A stretch of 64,000 bases of DNA from Chitinophagaceae bacterium BSSC1 (GTDB lineage: Bacteria; Bacteroidota; Bacteroidia; Chitinophagales; Chitinophagaceae): contig NKJC01000001.1 of assembly GCA_002256435.1 (NCBI GenBank), positions 1,364,001-1,428,000 on the forward strand, written 5' to 3'. The position numbers and the translations under genes are program-made. Each line of letters starts with the position of its first letter. The first letter of the stretch is position 1. The notes beneath the pieces are model-generated. The model was not told the DNA's origin and made no database searches. It saw nothing but the letters and a program-made list of their open reading frames with translations. Of this stretch, positions 25,546 to 35,315 are shown one piece after another.

Positions 25546-27633
25546 TTAATAAAACTTAGACCTATTGTCTACAATAGTAGCTGATTTACGTAGGGCATCT
25601 GCTCCACGGTAAGCGGCCATACGAGCTGCTTGAATCAGGTTTTGCTTAAGTGCTAGTGCATCAGCAGTAGCAGGTTTAGCGCTATTGTTTTCAACACGAA
25701 TAGCAAATACACCACTTGTACCAGCAATTGGTTCGCTGATCTTTCCTTGAAGGGCTTTGTTAAAAGCAGCACCAATTACTTTTGGTTCACTACCCAAGTT
25801 AGGAATGAAAGGCGTGCTAAAGCTAATGCTATCAGCTCTTTGAACTGCAGTTCCTACTGATCCAGCCAAAGCTTCCAATGTGGTTCCTTTGAATTTGGTA
25901 TCAATAATGATCTTAGCTTTTTTGGTGCTACGAACAATGGCTTCTACCAATGGTCTTGCTTCAGCAGCAGACATGGTACCAGCTTTGTTCACTGAAGTAA
26001 GAATAGCAACAACATATCTGTCACCAACTTCTGTTGGTTCAGAAACAGTTCCTACTGAATTGTCATAAGCCCAACGTACCAATGTACGGCTTGCTCCAAT
26101 TCCTACAATTTGATTATCGTTTGCTTTAATTTCAGCAGCAGTCATCAATTGCAAGTTTGATTTCAAAGCATTATCATCAAATGCTTTTTTGTTTTTGCTT
26201 GTAGTTGCAAATTGTGCAGCAGCAGTTTCAGCAGCGCTAACAGTTTCATTACTTGCTACAATTGGTTTGGCCAAGTAGCCAATTTTATAAGCAGGTCCAA
26301 AGTTTTTCTGACCCAAGATTTCAATATAGTGGTAACCAAATTCAGTTTTTACAACTGATTTAGATCCTACTGGATTATTGAAGACATAGTCATTAAAGCC
26401 CATCACCATTTTGCCTTGTTCAAAATAAGGATAAACTCCGCCTTTTTCTTTGCTACCAGCATCATCAGAATACTTCATGCATAGTGCATTAAAATCGGCT
26501 CCGCCTTTAATAGCAGCAGCAATACTATCTGCTTGTTTTTTACCAACACTGTCAGGTTTAATTTGCTGACCAGTTTGTGGGTTAGCGGTACCAATTAAGA
26601 TATGTCTAACAGTAACACTATCAGGCCAGTTTTTAACGCCTACCATTTTAGCCATTACATAAGAACCACCATCCAAATAAGGTCCGTAGATATTGCCTAC
26701 AGCCAAACTTGTCAAGCTATCTTTCATAGCCATCTGTAATTTGCTCTTTCCAAAATAGCTATCATAAAAAGGAAGATCAGAGCCTACTTTGTTCAAAAAT
26801 CCTTTTGTGTCTTCAGTAGTAGCAAATTCAGTTCTATAAGATTTCAATTGGTTCAGAACAGTAGCAGAGTCTACAGAAGATGGAGCTGCATTAAAACTTA
26901 CATAAGCAATACCCCTTGTTTCTTCTTCCTTCTTAAATTCAGAAGCGTGTTTACTAACATAAGCAGAGATTTCATCATCAGATACTTTTACAGTACTGTC
27001 TGCAATGCTATTATAAGGAGCAAAAGCATAAGAAATGCTAGCAATAGCATTATTGTCTGCCATTTGCTTTTCAACCATCCATTTAGGTACATAAGCAGAC
27101 TGTTGTAACAAAGCCTGGTATTTAGTACGCAAAGCTTGTTCAATGGTTGGCTCAATATAAGCTGAGTTAATCATGTTCACTTGCTCAGCGTTCTTGTTTT
27201 TCTTGATTTGAGCAAAAGCTTGTTTGGCTTCTGCTACTTTAAACACACCGGTTGCTGGATCTGTGAATTCATTCTTTAGAGGAGAGTTCTCACCAAAAAG
27301 AATATCGGTTAGTTCTTTAGAAGTTACTTGAAGACCTAGCTTCTCGTATTCTTGTTGCAAAACAATCCTTTCAACTTCTTGATTCCAAACAGAACCAATC
27401 AATTGTTCTCTTTGAGCACCTTGCGCACCATACATGCGTTCTTGCATGGCTAGTTTTTCTTCAAATGCTAGGCGTTCAATTTTAACACCATTCACTTTTC
27501 CCATATCGGTATTGTTATTGGCTGAGCGGCCACGTCCAACACCATCCTGCAGGATGAATGCAATTAAAGCTAGGGCGATGATACCAAAAATAACCCAAGC
27601 TCCTTTGTCACGAATACTTTGAATGACAGACAT
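25546..27633 (-). CDS. SurA/PpiD-type membrane-anchored peptidyl-prolyl isomerase
   Basis: The 695-residue protein has a short cytoplasmic N-terminus and a single transmembrane anchor (about residues 12-30, GAWVIFGIIALALIAFIL). A SurA_N/PpiD-like helical chaperone domain follows (to about 330), then a parvulin domain (about 345-445, with VRHILIG, GGADFNALCMKYSDD, GGVYPYFEQGKM, FGYHYIEI) and a C-terminal helical and possibly second degenerate parvulin part. It should help fold outer-membrane and periplasmic proteins at the inner membrane. Size and layout match PpiD. The ATG at 27633 precedes the anchor directly. Its upstream region is the candidate origin. Confidence 0.92.
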   Translation of the reverse strand: MSVIQSIRDKGAWVIFGIIALALIAFILQDGVGRGRSANNNTDMGKVNGVKIERLAFEEKLAMQERMYGAQGAQREQLIGSVWNQEVERIVLQQEYEKLGLQVTSKELTDILFGENSPLKNEFTDPATGVFKVAEAKQAFAQIKKNKNAEQVNMINSAYIEPTIEQALRTKYQALLQQSAYVPKWMVEKQMADNNAIASISYAFAPYNSIADSTVKVSDDEISAYVSKHASEFKKEEETRGIAYVSFNAAPSSVDSATVLNQLKSYRTEFATTEDTKGFLNKVGSDLPFYDSYFGKSKLQMAMKDSLTSLAVGNIYGPYLDGGSYVMAKMVGVKNWPDSVTVRHILIGTANPQTGQQIKPDSVGKKQADSIAAAIKGGADFNALCMKYSDDAGSKEKGGVYPYFEQGKMVMGFNDYVFNNPVGSKSVVKTEFGYHYIEILGQKNFGPAYKIGYLAKPIVASNETVSAAETAAAQFATTSKNKKAFDDNALKSNLQLMTAAEIKANDNQIVGIGASRTLVRWAYDNSVGTVSEPTEVGDRYVVAILTSVNKAGTMSAAEARPLVEAIVRSTKKAKIIIDTKFKGTTLEALAGSVGTAVQRADSISFSTPFIPNLGSEPKVIGAAFNKALQGKISEPIAGTSGVFAIRVENNSAKPATADALALKQNLIQAARMAAYRGADALRKSATIVDNRSKFY

Positions 27634-28219
27634 AATAAACTATTGTTAGATTTTAAGGATGGCAAAAATAGGGGAAAAAACATTAGGATAAGTTGTGGAA
27701 AACCATCCAAAACCGCCAATGGGTAAGATTTTCAGAAACCACCCAAGATTGACCTATAAAAAGAACCCTTCATAAGAGATAAATGGCAATATTCTAGGTT
27801 AAACCTATTCACATAGCCCCGTGGATAAATGGCAAAAGCGGTGGAAAACAGCCATTTTTTCATTTTAAAAAGTGGATACTGGTGGAATAAGTTTGACCTT
27901 TTTAGGCAAATTGGGGAAACTTAAAAATTTGGAAGCATTCTATGCGCTCTTAATTAACAGTGCGGGAAAAGTGGATAGTGAAAAAAGGCTCTTGTGAATT
28001 TTGTAATCCACCTATGTGGAAATACCTTGTCAAATACAGTCTAGTACAAAGATTAACAAGGTGAATAAACTGTGAACTCCAGTGGATAATCAAGAGATAA
28101 TTAACTTTGTGCTTTGGGGATAACAAACTTATCCCGAAATCCACAGCCCTAATAGTAGTAGTTTAGTTTTATAAATAAGTATTATTAAATACTATTACCG
28201 TAATTATGAACATCAAAAA
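27634..28219. other. Candidate replication origin (DnaA-box-rich, AT-rich gap)
   Basis: This 586-bp non-coding gap has many nonamers close to the DnaA box TTATNCACA / TGTGNATAA. Six are one mismatch away: TGTGGAAAA 27694, CTATTCACA 27805, CGTGGATAA 27820, GGTGAATAA 28060, AGTGGATAA 28081 and TGGGGATAA 28115 (start positions). Several further GTGGAWA and ATCCACA variants lie between them. The right end (about 28150-28215) is extremely AT-rich and could be the unwinding element. No perfect box is present. The flanking genes diverge (foldase minus, nadA plus), so promoters also lie here. Confidence 0.55.
27663..27670 (-). promoter_or_regulatory. -7 promoter element for the foldase gene
   Basis: On the minus strand TATTTTTG matches TAnnTTTG exactly, 29 bp upstream of the start codon. 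The -33 region shows no clear TTG. Confidence 0.35.
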
Positions 28220-29206
28220 ATGAAAATATTGGAAAAAGGTTTTACGGACATAGAGATTGATCCAAGTCTGGATTTATTTGCCGAGATTGAGCAACTAAAG
28301 AAAGAAAAAAATGCCATCATCCTTGCACACTACTACCAAGAACCTGATATCCAGGACGTGGCTGATTATATTGGGGATAGCCTGGGTCTTGCCCAGCAAG
28401 CTGAACAGACCAATGCTGACCTGATTGTATTTGCTGGTGTGCACTTTATGGCTGAGACCGCAAAGATTCTTAACCCCAGCAAAAAAGTACTTTTACCAGA
28501 TTTAAACGCAGGATGTTCCCTTGCAGATAGCGCGCCAACAGAGCTTTTCAGGGCTTTTAAAGCAAAACATCCAGATCATTTAGTGGTTTCATACATCAAC
28601 TGCACAGCAGAAATTAAAGCACTAAGCGATATTATTTGCACTTCAGGAAATGCTGTAAAAATCATTGAAAGTATTCCTCAAGATCAACCCATTTTATTTG
28701 CGCCTGATAAAAATCTTGGGACTTATTTGAATAAAATTTCTGGTAGAAATATGTTGTTATGGAATGGTGCTTGTATGGTGCATGAAATTTTTAGTTTGGA
28801 AAAAATCACCAAATTAAAAATCAGACATCCTCAAGCAAAATTGATTGCACATCCAGAATGTGAAGACGCTATTTTAAGAATTGCTGATTATATTGGTAGT
28901 ACTACACAGCTATTAAAATATACCAAGTCTGATTCTAGTAACGAGTATATAGTTGCAACAGAAACAGGGATCCTTCACCAGATGCAACAGGATAACCCAT
29001 TAAAGACATTTATACCCGCACCACCCACCAATAACTGTGCATGTAATGATTGTCCTCACATGAAGCTCAATACCCTTGAGAAACTGTATTTATGCATGAA
29101 ATACGAGTCTCCAGAAATTACCATGGATGAAACTTTAAGACTGGCTGCCAAAAAACCGATGGATCGTATGTTGGCCATCAGCAGGGCTGCAGGATTATTA
29201 GGATAA
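28220..29206 (+). CDS. nadA: Quinolinate synthase
   Basis: NadA condenses iminoaspartate with dihydroxyacetone phosphate to quinolinate in de novo NAD synthesis, using a [4Fe-4S] cluster. The 328-residue protein contains [24 protein letters not shown] and [15 protein letters not shown]. Cysteines suited to hold the cluster are Cys99 (NAGCSLAD), Cys128 (NCTAE) and the C-terminal group Cys273, Cys275 and Cys278 ([11 protein letters not shown]). Length is typical of the family. nadB and nadC are not in the window. Confidence 0.96.
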   Translation: MKILEKGFTDIEIDPSLDLFAEIEQLKKEKNAIILAHYYQEPDIQDVADYIGDSLGLAQQAEQTNADLIVFAGVHFMAETAKILNPSKKVLLPDLNAGCSLADSAPTELFRAFKAKHPDHLVVSYINCTAEIKALSDIICTSGNAVKIIESIPQDQPILFAPDKNLGTYLNKISGRNMLLWNGACMVHEIFSLEKITKLKIRHPQAKLIAHPECEDAILRIADYIGSTTQLLKYTKSDSSNEYIVATETGILHQMQQDNPLKTFIPAPPTNNCACNDCPHMKLNTLEKLYLCMKYESPEITMDETLRLAAKKPMDRMLAISRAAGLLG

Positions 29207-29387
29207 TCCACTGAAATGGTTTTAGCGGGGTATAAAAAGGGTGTTTTTTAAGAAAGACCCTCCCGGATTTAGCCTAGTTTGGTCCCTGAATTAAAAAACT
29301 AATAGGGTTAGTAAAATAAATACTAAAAAAATTAGTTTATATCAAGGAAAGGACTATTTTTACAAACCAACAGATAAAACACCCGTT
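29207..29387. repeat. nadA-recA spacer with a fifth, inverted copy of the parS-region motif
   Basis: The stretch at about 29219-29247, read on the minus strand, gives AAAAACACCC, then ATACCCCGCTAAAACC, closely matching the repeated motif near 10173-10210. The adjoining plus-strand GAAAGACCCTC (29252-29262) matches the first unit at about 9956. The rest of the spacer is AT-rich with ACTAATA/TTAGT repeats just ahead of recA and probably carries its promoter (TATTTTTA near 29355, one mismatch from the -7 consensus). No LexA-type operator was recognised. Confidence 0.5.
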
Positions 29388-30398
29388 ATGAGCAACGCAG
29401 AAAAACTGAAAGCACTGAAATTGACAATCGATAAGATTGATAAGGATTATGGCAAAGGTTCTGTCATGATGATGAATGAAAAAAGCCAGGATCCTATGGA
29501 AGTAATTTCCACCGGTTCTATTGGATTGGATGCTGCTTTAGGCGTAGGTGGTTTACCAAAAGGTAGAATTATTGAAATCTACGGACCAGAATCTTCTGGT
29601 AAAACCACATTGGCTATTCACGTGATTGCGGAAGCCCAGAAAAAAGGCGGTATGTGCGCCATTATAGATGCGGAACACGCTTTTGATAGCTCTTATGCCA
29701 AAAATTTGGGCGTGGATGTAGATAACCTATTGATTTCTCAACCAGACTATGGTGAGCAAGCTTTGGAAATTGCAGACCGCTTAATCTTGTCTGGTGCTTT
29801 GGATGTGGTAGTAATTGACTCAGTTGCCGCCCTGGTTCCAAAAAGCGAATTAGAAGGTGAAATGGGTGATTCTAAAATGGGTTTACACGCTCGTTTAATG
29901 AGTCAGGCCTTGAGAAAACTCACTGCTACAATTAATAAAACCAACACTATCTGCATATTTATCAACCAGTTACGTGAGAAAATTGGGGTAATGTTTGGGA
30001 ATCCAGAAACCACTACTGGTGGTAATGCCTTAAAATTCTATGCATCGGTTCGTTTGGATATTAGAAGAATGACCCAGATCAAAGACGGTGACGCTGCTAT
30101 TGGTAACCACGTTAAAGTAAAAGTGGTTAAAAACAAAGTGGCTCCACCATTCCGTGCAGCTGAATTTGACATCATTTTTGGTGAAGGTGTGAGTAAGCTG
30201 GGAGAAATCATTGATATGGGCGTAGAACTAGGAATTGTGAACAAAAGCGGTTCTTGGTTTAGTTATGAAGCCAATAAATTGGGTCAGGGAAGAGATTCTG
30301 TGAAGGGATTATTGAGGGATAATCCAGAGTTAGCCAATGAAATTGAAGCAAAAATCAGGGCAAAAATCAACGAAGTAAAAGTTGCTGCTGAAGCATAA
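29388..30398 (+). CDS. recA: Recombinase RecA
   Basis: RecA forms filaments on single-stranded DNA and drives homologous recombination and the SOS response. The 336-residue protein has Walker [10 protein letters not shown] near residues 66-74, Walker [11 protein letters not shown], the L1/L2 DNA-binding loop regions ([39 protein letters not shown]) and the C-terminal domain. Length is typical for Bacteroidota. It is followed by a terminator and is probably monocistronic. Confidence 0.98.
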   Translation: MSNAEKLKALKLTIDKIDKDYGKGSVMMMNEKSQDPMEVISTGSIGLDAALGVGGLPKGRIIEIYGPESSGKTTLAIHVIAEAQKKGGMCAIIDAEHAFDSSYAKNLGVDVDNLLISQPDYGEQALEIADRLILSGALDVVVIDSVAALVPKSELEGEMGDSKMGLHARLMSQALRKLTATINKTNTICIFINQLREKIGVMFGNPETTTGGNALKFYASVRLDIRRMTQIKDGDAAIGNHVKVKVVKNKVAPPFRAAEFDIIFGEGVSKLGEIIDMGVELGIVNKSGSWFSYEANKLGQGRDSVKGLLRDNPELANEIEAKIRAKINEVKVAAEA

Positions 30399-30433
30399 AT
30401 ACAAATTTTAGACGGGTTAGTAAGTATCAAGAG

Positions 30434-30454
30434 GCCACCAATAGGTGGCTTTTT
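30434..30454 (+). terminator. Rho-independent terminator after recA
   Basis: The stem GCCACC (30434-30439) pairs with GGTGGC (30444-30449) and is followed by TTTTT. Confidence 0.8.
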
Positions 30455-30566
30455 GGTGTTTTGAAGCGTCAAAAAATACTATTCGGCCAATTTATACGTT
30501 CTAAAGTCAATAGTTATTAAAAGCATTATTTAAAAAGAGGCTTCTAACCCACCCTCCAAACCGTCA

Positions 30567-31751
30567 ATGAAAGCAAACTCCTACATCCCTGCCCTAACAG
30601 GCGTAAGAGCCATCGCGGCATTTTTGGTCTTTTTCCATCATTTTAATCAAGCAGATTTTATTTATCCTATTCGTAGAACCCTGAATGAATTTCATATGGG
30701 GGTAACTATGTTCTTTGTCTTGAGCGGATTCCTCATCTGTATGCGTTACTATGATACCTGCGAAATCAGTAGTGATTGGTTTAGAAAATACATCAAGAAC
30801 CGGATTGCCCGGATCTATCCCATGTATGCCCTTTTAACCCTATTCACCTTCTTAATAGCTTTTACTTTTGGGGCTGAACCCAGTGTGATGGCTGGTTTTG
30901 GATCACCTATCCTGCTTGTCTTATTAAATATTTTCTTTGTTCGTGGTTTCTTTGATGACCTTAAATTCACTGGTGTTGGCCAGGGATGGTCTCTGACCGT
31001 GGAGGAATCCTTTTATTTTTTAGCCCCCCTCTTCTTTGTGAAAATGAAGAAGAACATGCGCAATATTGTCTTGCTTCCCCTACTTTTATTGGGAGCGGGT
31101 ACCATCTTGGTGTTGATCTTTAGCAATTTCAATTTCTATGGCTTTTTTGGTAATTTTACCTTCATGTTCCTCTATACCTTTTTAGGAAGGTGCGTGGAAT
31201 TCTTCATTGGAATGGGTCTTGCCCTAATCATCCTCAAAGCTGATGAAGCCGATAGAAAAACACCCCTATTCACCATTTTAGGTATTCTTGGTATTGCAGG
31301 AAGTATTGGTATTTTGGCTTGTTTACCACTTGACGGTAGAGAATATGGCTTGTATCACCCCTTTGGCATATTTACAAACAACGTGGTATTGCCCATTGGA
31401 ATAGCCTTGTTTTACTTTGGCGTGATAAAAGAAGCCTCCATTGTCAGGAGATTTCTTTCAACAGGCACCATGCAAATACTGGGTAAAAGTTCTTATATCT
31501 TCTACCTTTTGCATATTGGTGTCATTGCCAATTTTACCAAGGAATGGACCTGGGTAGGCATTGACAAAATGTTCAACTGGATGTATGATCATGGAATGGA
31601 TTGGTTCCCCGAACACGTAAATGATACATTACTCTATATTGGCATAGTATTTATTGTATTGAATCTAATTTCAATTGTGCTGTATAAGGGTATTGAGGAA
31701 CCGGTTAATATGGCCATTAGAAAATCCAGGTTATTGGAGAAAAGGAAATAA
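30567..31751 (+). CDS. Acyltransferase 3 family membrane protein
   Basis: This is a 394-residue integral membrane O-acyltransferase with about ten hydrophobic segments. The N-terminal IPALTGVRAIAAFLVFFHH and MGVTMFFVLSGFLICMRYY are the family signature, with the tandem His as likely catalytic residues. Such enzymes acetylate or acylate surface polysaccharides, lipids or peptidoglycan; the acceptor is unknown. It starts a run of same-strand genes with short gaps and lies 7 bp ahead of the esterase gene. An enzyme that adds acyl groups next to one that may remove them is suggestive but not proof of a shared substrate. Confidence 0.88.
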   Translation: MKANSYIPALTGVRAIAAFLVFFHHFNQADFIYPIRRTLNEFHMGVTMFFVLSGFLICMRYYDTCEISSDWFRKYIKNRIARIYPMYALLTLFTFLIAFTFGAEPSVMAGFGSPILLVLLNIFFVRGFFDDLKFTGVGQGWSLTVEESFYFLAPLFFVKMKKNMRNIVLLPLLLLGAGTILVLIFSNFNFYGFFGNFTFMFLYTFLGRCVEFFIGMGLALIILKADEADRKTPLFTILGILGIAGSIGILACLPLDGREYGLYHPFGIFTNNVVLPIGIALFYFGVIKEASIVRRFLSTGTMQILGKSSYIFYLLHIGVIANFTKEWTWVGIDKMFNWMYDHGMDWFPEHVNDTLLYIGIVFIVLNLISIVLYKGIEEPVNMAIRKSRLLEKRK

Positions 31752-31758
31752 AAACAAC

Positions 31759-33504
31759 ATGAAAAGGTTTTTCTGTTTTATTCTGTTTTTAATAATGCTT
31801 GCCACAAATGGTATGGCCAAAACAACTGCTGCCCCTGGTCAAGTAGAAATTGGTATTTCGCCAACAGAAAAATCCGGCATTTTCAATTACAAGAAAAGAA
31901 TCAAATACAAACTGGATATTAAAAATGGTACCAAAATTGATCAGATTGGTACCCTCTATTATGAATTAAAAAGTGTTGATGGAGAAAGCCTTTTAGAAAG
32001 AACTTTTGACATTAATATTCCCAGTAAGAAAGCCATTAACAATGACTTTGAAATACCTTTTGAAACACCAGGAGCCTATCTGATTAAATTCACAGTTGTT
32101 TTAAACAAAGTAAAAAGAGAATTCAATTTTAGTTTTGATTTTGTAACTGGTGAAAAACCGGACAAAGCTGCAGAAAGAGCTGCTAGTAAAAACAGCAAAG
32201 AAGTGTTTGATGCAGAATTGGATGGTGAGATGGAAGGCGAAATAAAAATTACCATGAAGCCATCTAATATTGATGGCATATTTGTGGGTAGGTCCAATAT
32301 TAGATATGATGTTAACCTCAAAAACACCTATAAAGTTGCTCAGAATGGAACAATCGGATATCAAATCAAAGACGCTATTCATGGCCTAGTTGTCTCAGAG
32401 AAAGTATTTGATTTAAAGCTTGCTAAAAAAAGCAGCAAAGGGTTAACATTCAGCATTTCTCCTCCCGTTAAACCTGGCATTTATAATATTGATGTGGCCA
32501 TCAATACCAGTACTTATGATGATACCACCCATTATTCTTTTGGTTATGAAATAGGTCAAATGAACAGCCCTTTTCATAGACCAGATGATTTTGATGAATT
32601 CTGGAAAAACGCCATGAGTGAATTGGCTTCAGTTAACCCAGCTTATAAGATTCAGGAAGACTTTGAAAAAAGTACCTATAAGCACAAGGTTTATAAAGTA
32701 GAAATGACTTCTTTAGACGATGTGAAAATCCAAGGATGGTTGAGCATACCAAAATCTTTAATGGGAGGAAAATTCCCTGTATTGGTTGGTTATGGAGGTT
32801 ATCATGTTATGTTGAATCCATTGTATTTTGATGATTTTGCTTCATTCATGGTCATGGCAAGAGGCGCCGACAAAGATGAATACAAACAATTGAATCCAGA
32901 AAATACAGAAATGATTGTATGGAATATTCACGATCCTATGAAATACGTTTATAGGGGTATGTATATGGATTGTATCAGAGGTGTTGATTTCATTTTTGCC
33001 AACGAAGACATGGGCTTTGATCTGAAAAGAATAGCAGTATTTGGGGGTAGTCAGGGGGGATCTCTATCCCTAATGGTAGCAGGCTTGTTGGGTAATAAAA
33101 TTCAAACCTGTATGGCTGATAACCCTACTTATTGTGATTTTCACATGAACTTAGAAATGCAGGACAATATCCGTGAAGAATCCTTTATCATCAAAAACAT
33201 AAATCGGTATTTGGATGAAAACAAGAATACCATTTCAAAGACGGATCTTTTGAATAACCTTAGCTATTTTGAGATTCAGAATTTTGCCCCTAAAATCAAA
33301 TGCTCTGTTTTATTGGGTATTGGATTATTAGATCCTCTAGCCCCCGCTGTTACCACCATCAACATGTATAACAAACTGAATCCAGAAGTCATCAAGAGAA
33401 GCGAGATCTATACTTTCCCTGAATTGGCGCACGAAGTTCCTGCCAGACACAATACGTTTAAAAGCATTTGGTTTTATGAAAAATTGGCAAGGGGAAAAAA
33501 ATAA
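31759..33504 (+). CDS. Secreted AXE1-type acetyl esterase with N-terminal beta domains
   Basis: The 581-residue exported protein starts at ATG 31759 with signal peptide MKRFFCFILFLIMLATNGMA. Two Ig-like beta domains follow (about 25-280). The C-terminal alpha/beta hydrolase of the acetylxylan esterase / cephalosporin-C deacetylase type begins near 285 (RPDDFDEFWKNAMSEL). The nucleophile is Ser431 in VFGGSQGGS, with Asp in GIGLLDPLAP and His in PELAHEVP. The enzyme should deacetylate sugars or glycans outside the cytoplasm. The longer frame from 31675 overlaps the upstream gene and was rejected because of the signal peptide. Confidence 0.88.
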   Translation: MKRFFCFILFLIMLATNGMAKTTAAPGQVEIGISPTEKSGIFNYKKRIKYKLDIKNGTKIDQIGTLYYELKSVDGESLLERTFDINIPSKKAINNDFEIPFETPGAYLIKFTVVLNKVKREFNFSFDFVTGEKPDKAAERAASKNSKEVFDAELDGEMEGEIKITMKPSNIDGIFVGRSNIRYDVNLKNTYKVAQNGTIGYQIKDAIHGLVVSEKVFDLKLAKKSSKGLTFSISPPVKPGIYNIDVAINTSTYDDTTHYSFGYEIGQMNSPFHRPDDFDEFWKNAMSELASVNPAYKIQEDFEKSTYKHKVYKVEMTSLDDVKIQGWLSIPKSLMGGKFPVLVGYGGYHVMLNPLYFDDFASFMVMARGADKDEYKQLNPENTEMIVWNIHDPMKYVYRGMYMDCIRGVDFIFANEDMGFDLKRIAVFGGSQGGSLSLMVAGLLGNKIQTCMADNPTYCDFHMNLEMQDNIREESFIIKNINRYLDENKNTISKTDLLNNLSYFEIQNFAPKIKCSVLLGIGLLDPLAPAVTTINMYNKLNPEVIKRSEIYTFPELAHEVPARHNTFKSIWFYEKLARGKK

Positions 33505-33507
33505 AAT

Positions 33508-34338
33508 ATGGGTAACATGAAAAAACCAATCCTATTTCTATTAGTCTTATTTTTTGGGGCAACAAACCAAGAGGCTAAAGCTGATTGGCCAGTTGGAAAA
33601 GGCAGGATGATTCTAACCCCATCCTATACCTATTCTCAGTCTACTAAGTATTTTAATGCAGACAGACTGGTAGAAAACTCACCATTTGGCGGAAAGTTTT
33701 CTTCACACACACTGTCACTGTATGGCGTGGTGGGATTGACCAGAACAACAGATTTTATTTTCAATGTTCCATTTGCATCCGTTACCTCCCAAAATATCTT
33801 GGAAAGTAATACGCATTTTGGGGTTGGAGACATGTTTGCCGGAGTTGCATTTCATACACCATCCACTGACCTAAAAAAATACTATTCTTTAAAAATGGGT
33901 GTAATTGTACCCCTGTATAGCAATACAACCGAGCCTTATTTGGGTCTTGGTTCCAAGGGTGCTTTTGTAGCGGCCAACTACAGTTTTAATATAACCAAAA
34001 GAACATTTGCAATTTTAGAGGGAACTTACACAAGGTTTTTTGATCAACAGGATGGACCTATTCAATTTAATGTTAACGCCGTTTATGGAATGGAGCTGGA
34101 CCACTCAAACTTGTTGATATTTACCCTAAATCACCAAAACTCTTACAGTGCAGATAAAGCATTTTCAGCCAATTTGAATGCCAATAAGGATTTTATGTAT
34201 GGGACAGCTGCTGTAGCATTTGGAAAAAAATTAAGCAGACAACTAATGCCAACACTCAAAGTGTTTTATACAGTATATGGTAGAAATGCGGGTCAGGGTG
34301 TTGGTCTCTCTTTCTCCATGGCTATCAAAATACCGTAA
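33508..34338 (+). CDS. Probable outer-membrane beta-barrel protein
   Basis: The 276-residue protein is exported; the signal peptide is best read from the second Met (ATG 33517, MKKPILFLLVLFFGATNQEA), so the true start may be 33517. The mature part is made of regular amphipathic strands (MILTPSYTYSQSTKYF, TFAILEGTYTRFF, LLIFTLNHQNSYSA) and ends in an aromatic-poor strand. It resembles the barrels found under the MetA-pathway phenol degradation or transporter family, but I cannot confirm it. It lies 3 bp after the esterase gene, so the two are probably co-expressed. Confidence 0.7.
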   Translation: MGNMKKPILFLLVLFFGATNQEAKADWPVGKGRMILTPSYTYSQSTKYFNADRLVENSPFGGKFSSHTLSLYGVVGLTRTTDFIFNVPFASVTSQNILESNTHFGVGDMFAGVAFHTPSTDLKKYYSLKMGVIVPLYSNTTEPYLGLGSKGAFVAANYSFNITKRTFAILEGTYTRFFDQQDGPIQFNVNAVYGMELDHSNLLIFTLNHQNSYSADKAFSANLNANKDFMYGTAAVAFGKKLSRQLMPTLKVFYTVYGRNAGQGVGLSFSMAIKIP

Positions 34339-34347
34339 ACAAAAGTC

Positions 34348-35283
34348 TTGATCTACCATCTTCTAAAACCTCTGATTAGACTAGCGCTCAGGATCTTTTG
34401 CCCTGGTTTGATTCTTCCAGATGCCAAGACAATTGCTATTAAAGGGCCCTTGTTAATCTGTGCCAACCATCCCAATTCTTTTCTCGACGCCATTATTGTT
34501 GCTGCAACATTTAAAGAACCCATTCACTTTTTAGCCAGGGGCGATGCGTTTAACAAACCATGGCACGCAAGCTTGTTGAAACTATTGCACATGTTTCCTA
34601 TTTACAGACTGAGCGAGGGAAAAGAAAACCTTGGTCTGAACGAAACGGCTTTTGAAAACAGTAGAAAAGTGCTGCGCAAAAACGGGATTGTATTAATTTT
34701 TATAGAAGGCATTTGTTTAAATAAAAACGAATTACAACCCTTTAAAAAAGGAGCGGCACGCATTGCTTTCAGTAGTTGGAAAGAAGGCATTCCTATGAAT
34801 GTTTTACCCATGGGTTTGGCCTATGATAGTTTCAGAAATTTTGGAAAAAAATGTGCTATTCATACCGGTGCCCCTTTGAGACAAAAAGACTTGCTTTTAT
34901 ATGAAGAAGATGCACTCAACTACAATCATTTTAATAAACAATTATTTGCTGCTATAGAACCCTTAATCATTCAGCCATCCATCAAAATAGCTTTTCCTGC
35001 ATGGTTGCAATCGGCAGCAAGTTTGGGAACGTTGATACACTTAGCCATTTATAGATTGGCCTCAGGATTTGTTGCCCAAAAAACAAAGGGTACCGTGTTT
35101 TATGATTCCGTTCTTTTTGGTGTTTTGTTTTTTGGATATGGCATTTTTCTTTGTTGGGTGGCCTGGGTGATTTGGATGATTACCCATCACCGGATCCTAG
35201 CCATTTGCTGGCCCCTGCTATTACCACTTCTGGCCTATGCAGCAGTATTGAAGAAAATTAATGAACGAGGCCAAAACGGTTAA
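34348..35283 (+). CDS. PlsC-type acyltransferase with C-terminal membrane segments
   Basis: The 311-residue protein has a 1-acylglycerol-phosphate acyltransferase domain: CANHPNSFLDA (His41, Asp47), the glycerol-phosphate-binding-like FIEGICLNKNELQPFKKGAARIA, and VLPMGLAYD. Two or three hydrophobic helices follow near residues 225-300. It probably acylates a lysophospholipid or related lipid at the inner membrane. The start is TTG 34348, 9 bp after the previous stop; no ATG precedes the conserved block. Confidence 0.85.
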   Translation: MIYHLLKPLIRLALRIFCPGLILPDAKTIAIKGPLLICANHPNSFLDAIIVAATFKEPIHFLARGDAFNKPWHASLLKLLHMFPIYRLSEGKENLGLNETAFENSRKVLRKNGIVLIFIEGICLNKNELQPFKKGAARIAFSSWKEGIPMNVLPMGLAYDSFRNFGKKCAIHTGAPLRQKDLLLYEEDALNYNHFNKQLFAAIEPLIIQPSIKIAFPAWLQSAASLGTLIHLAIYRLASGFVAQKTKGTVFYDSVLFGVLFFGYGIFLCWVAWVIWMITHHRILAICWPLLLPLLAYAAVLKKINERGQNG

Positions 35284-35315
35284 CTAACTTTATTACGGAA
35301 CTATAAAAGAAGCAA

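Noticed and set aside
27950..28144. Minus-strand 64-codon ORF in the candidate origin
   Set aside because: It has no family signature, low-complexity AT-driven composition, and lies in the DnaA-box-rich gap, so it is probably chance.
28150..28166. TAGTAGTAG run next to ATCCACA, like a DnaA-trio unwinding element
   Set aside because: As I recall the element, the TAG triplets should lie 5' of the DnaA box on the same strand, and here they are 3' of it. I kept it only as a weak note on the candidate origin.
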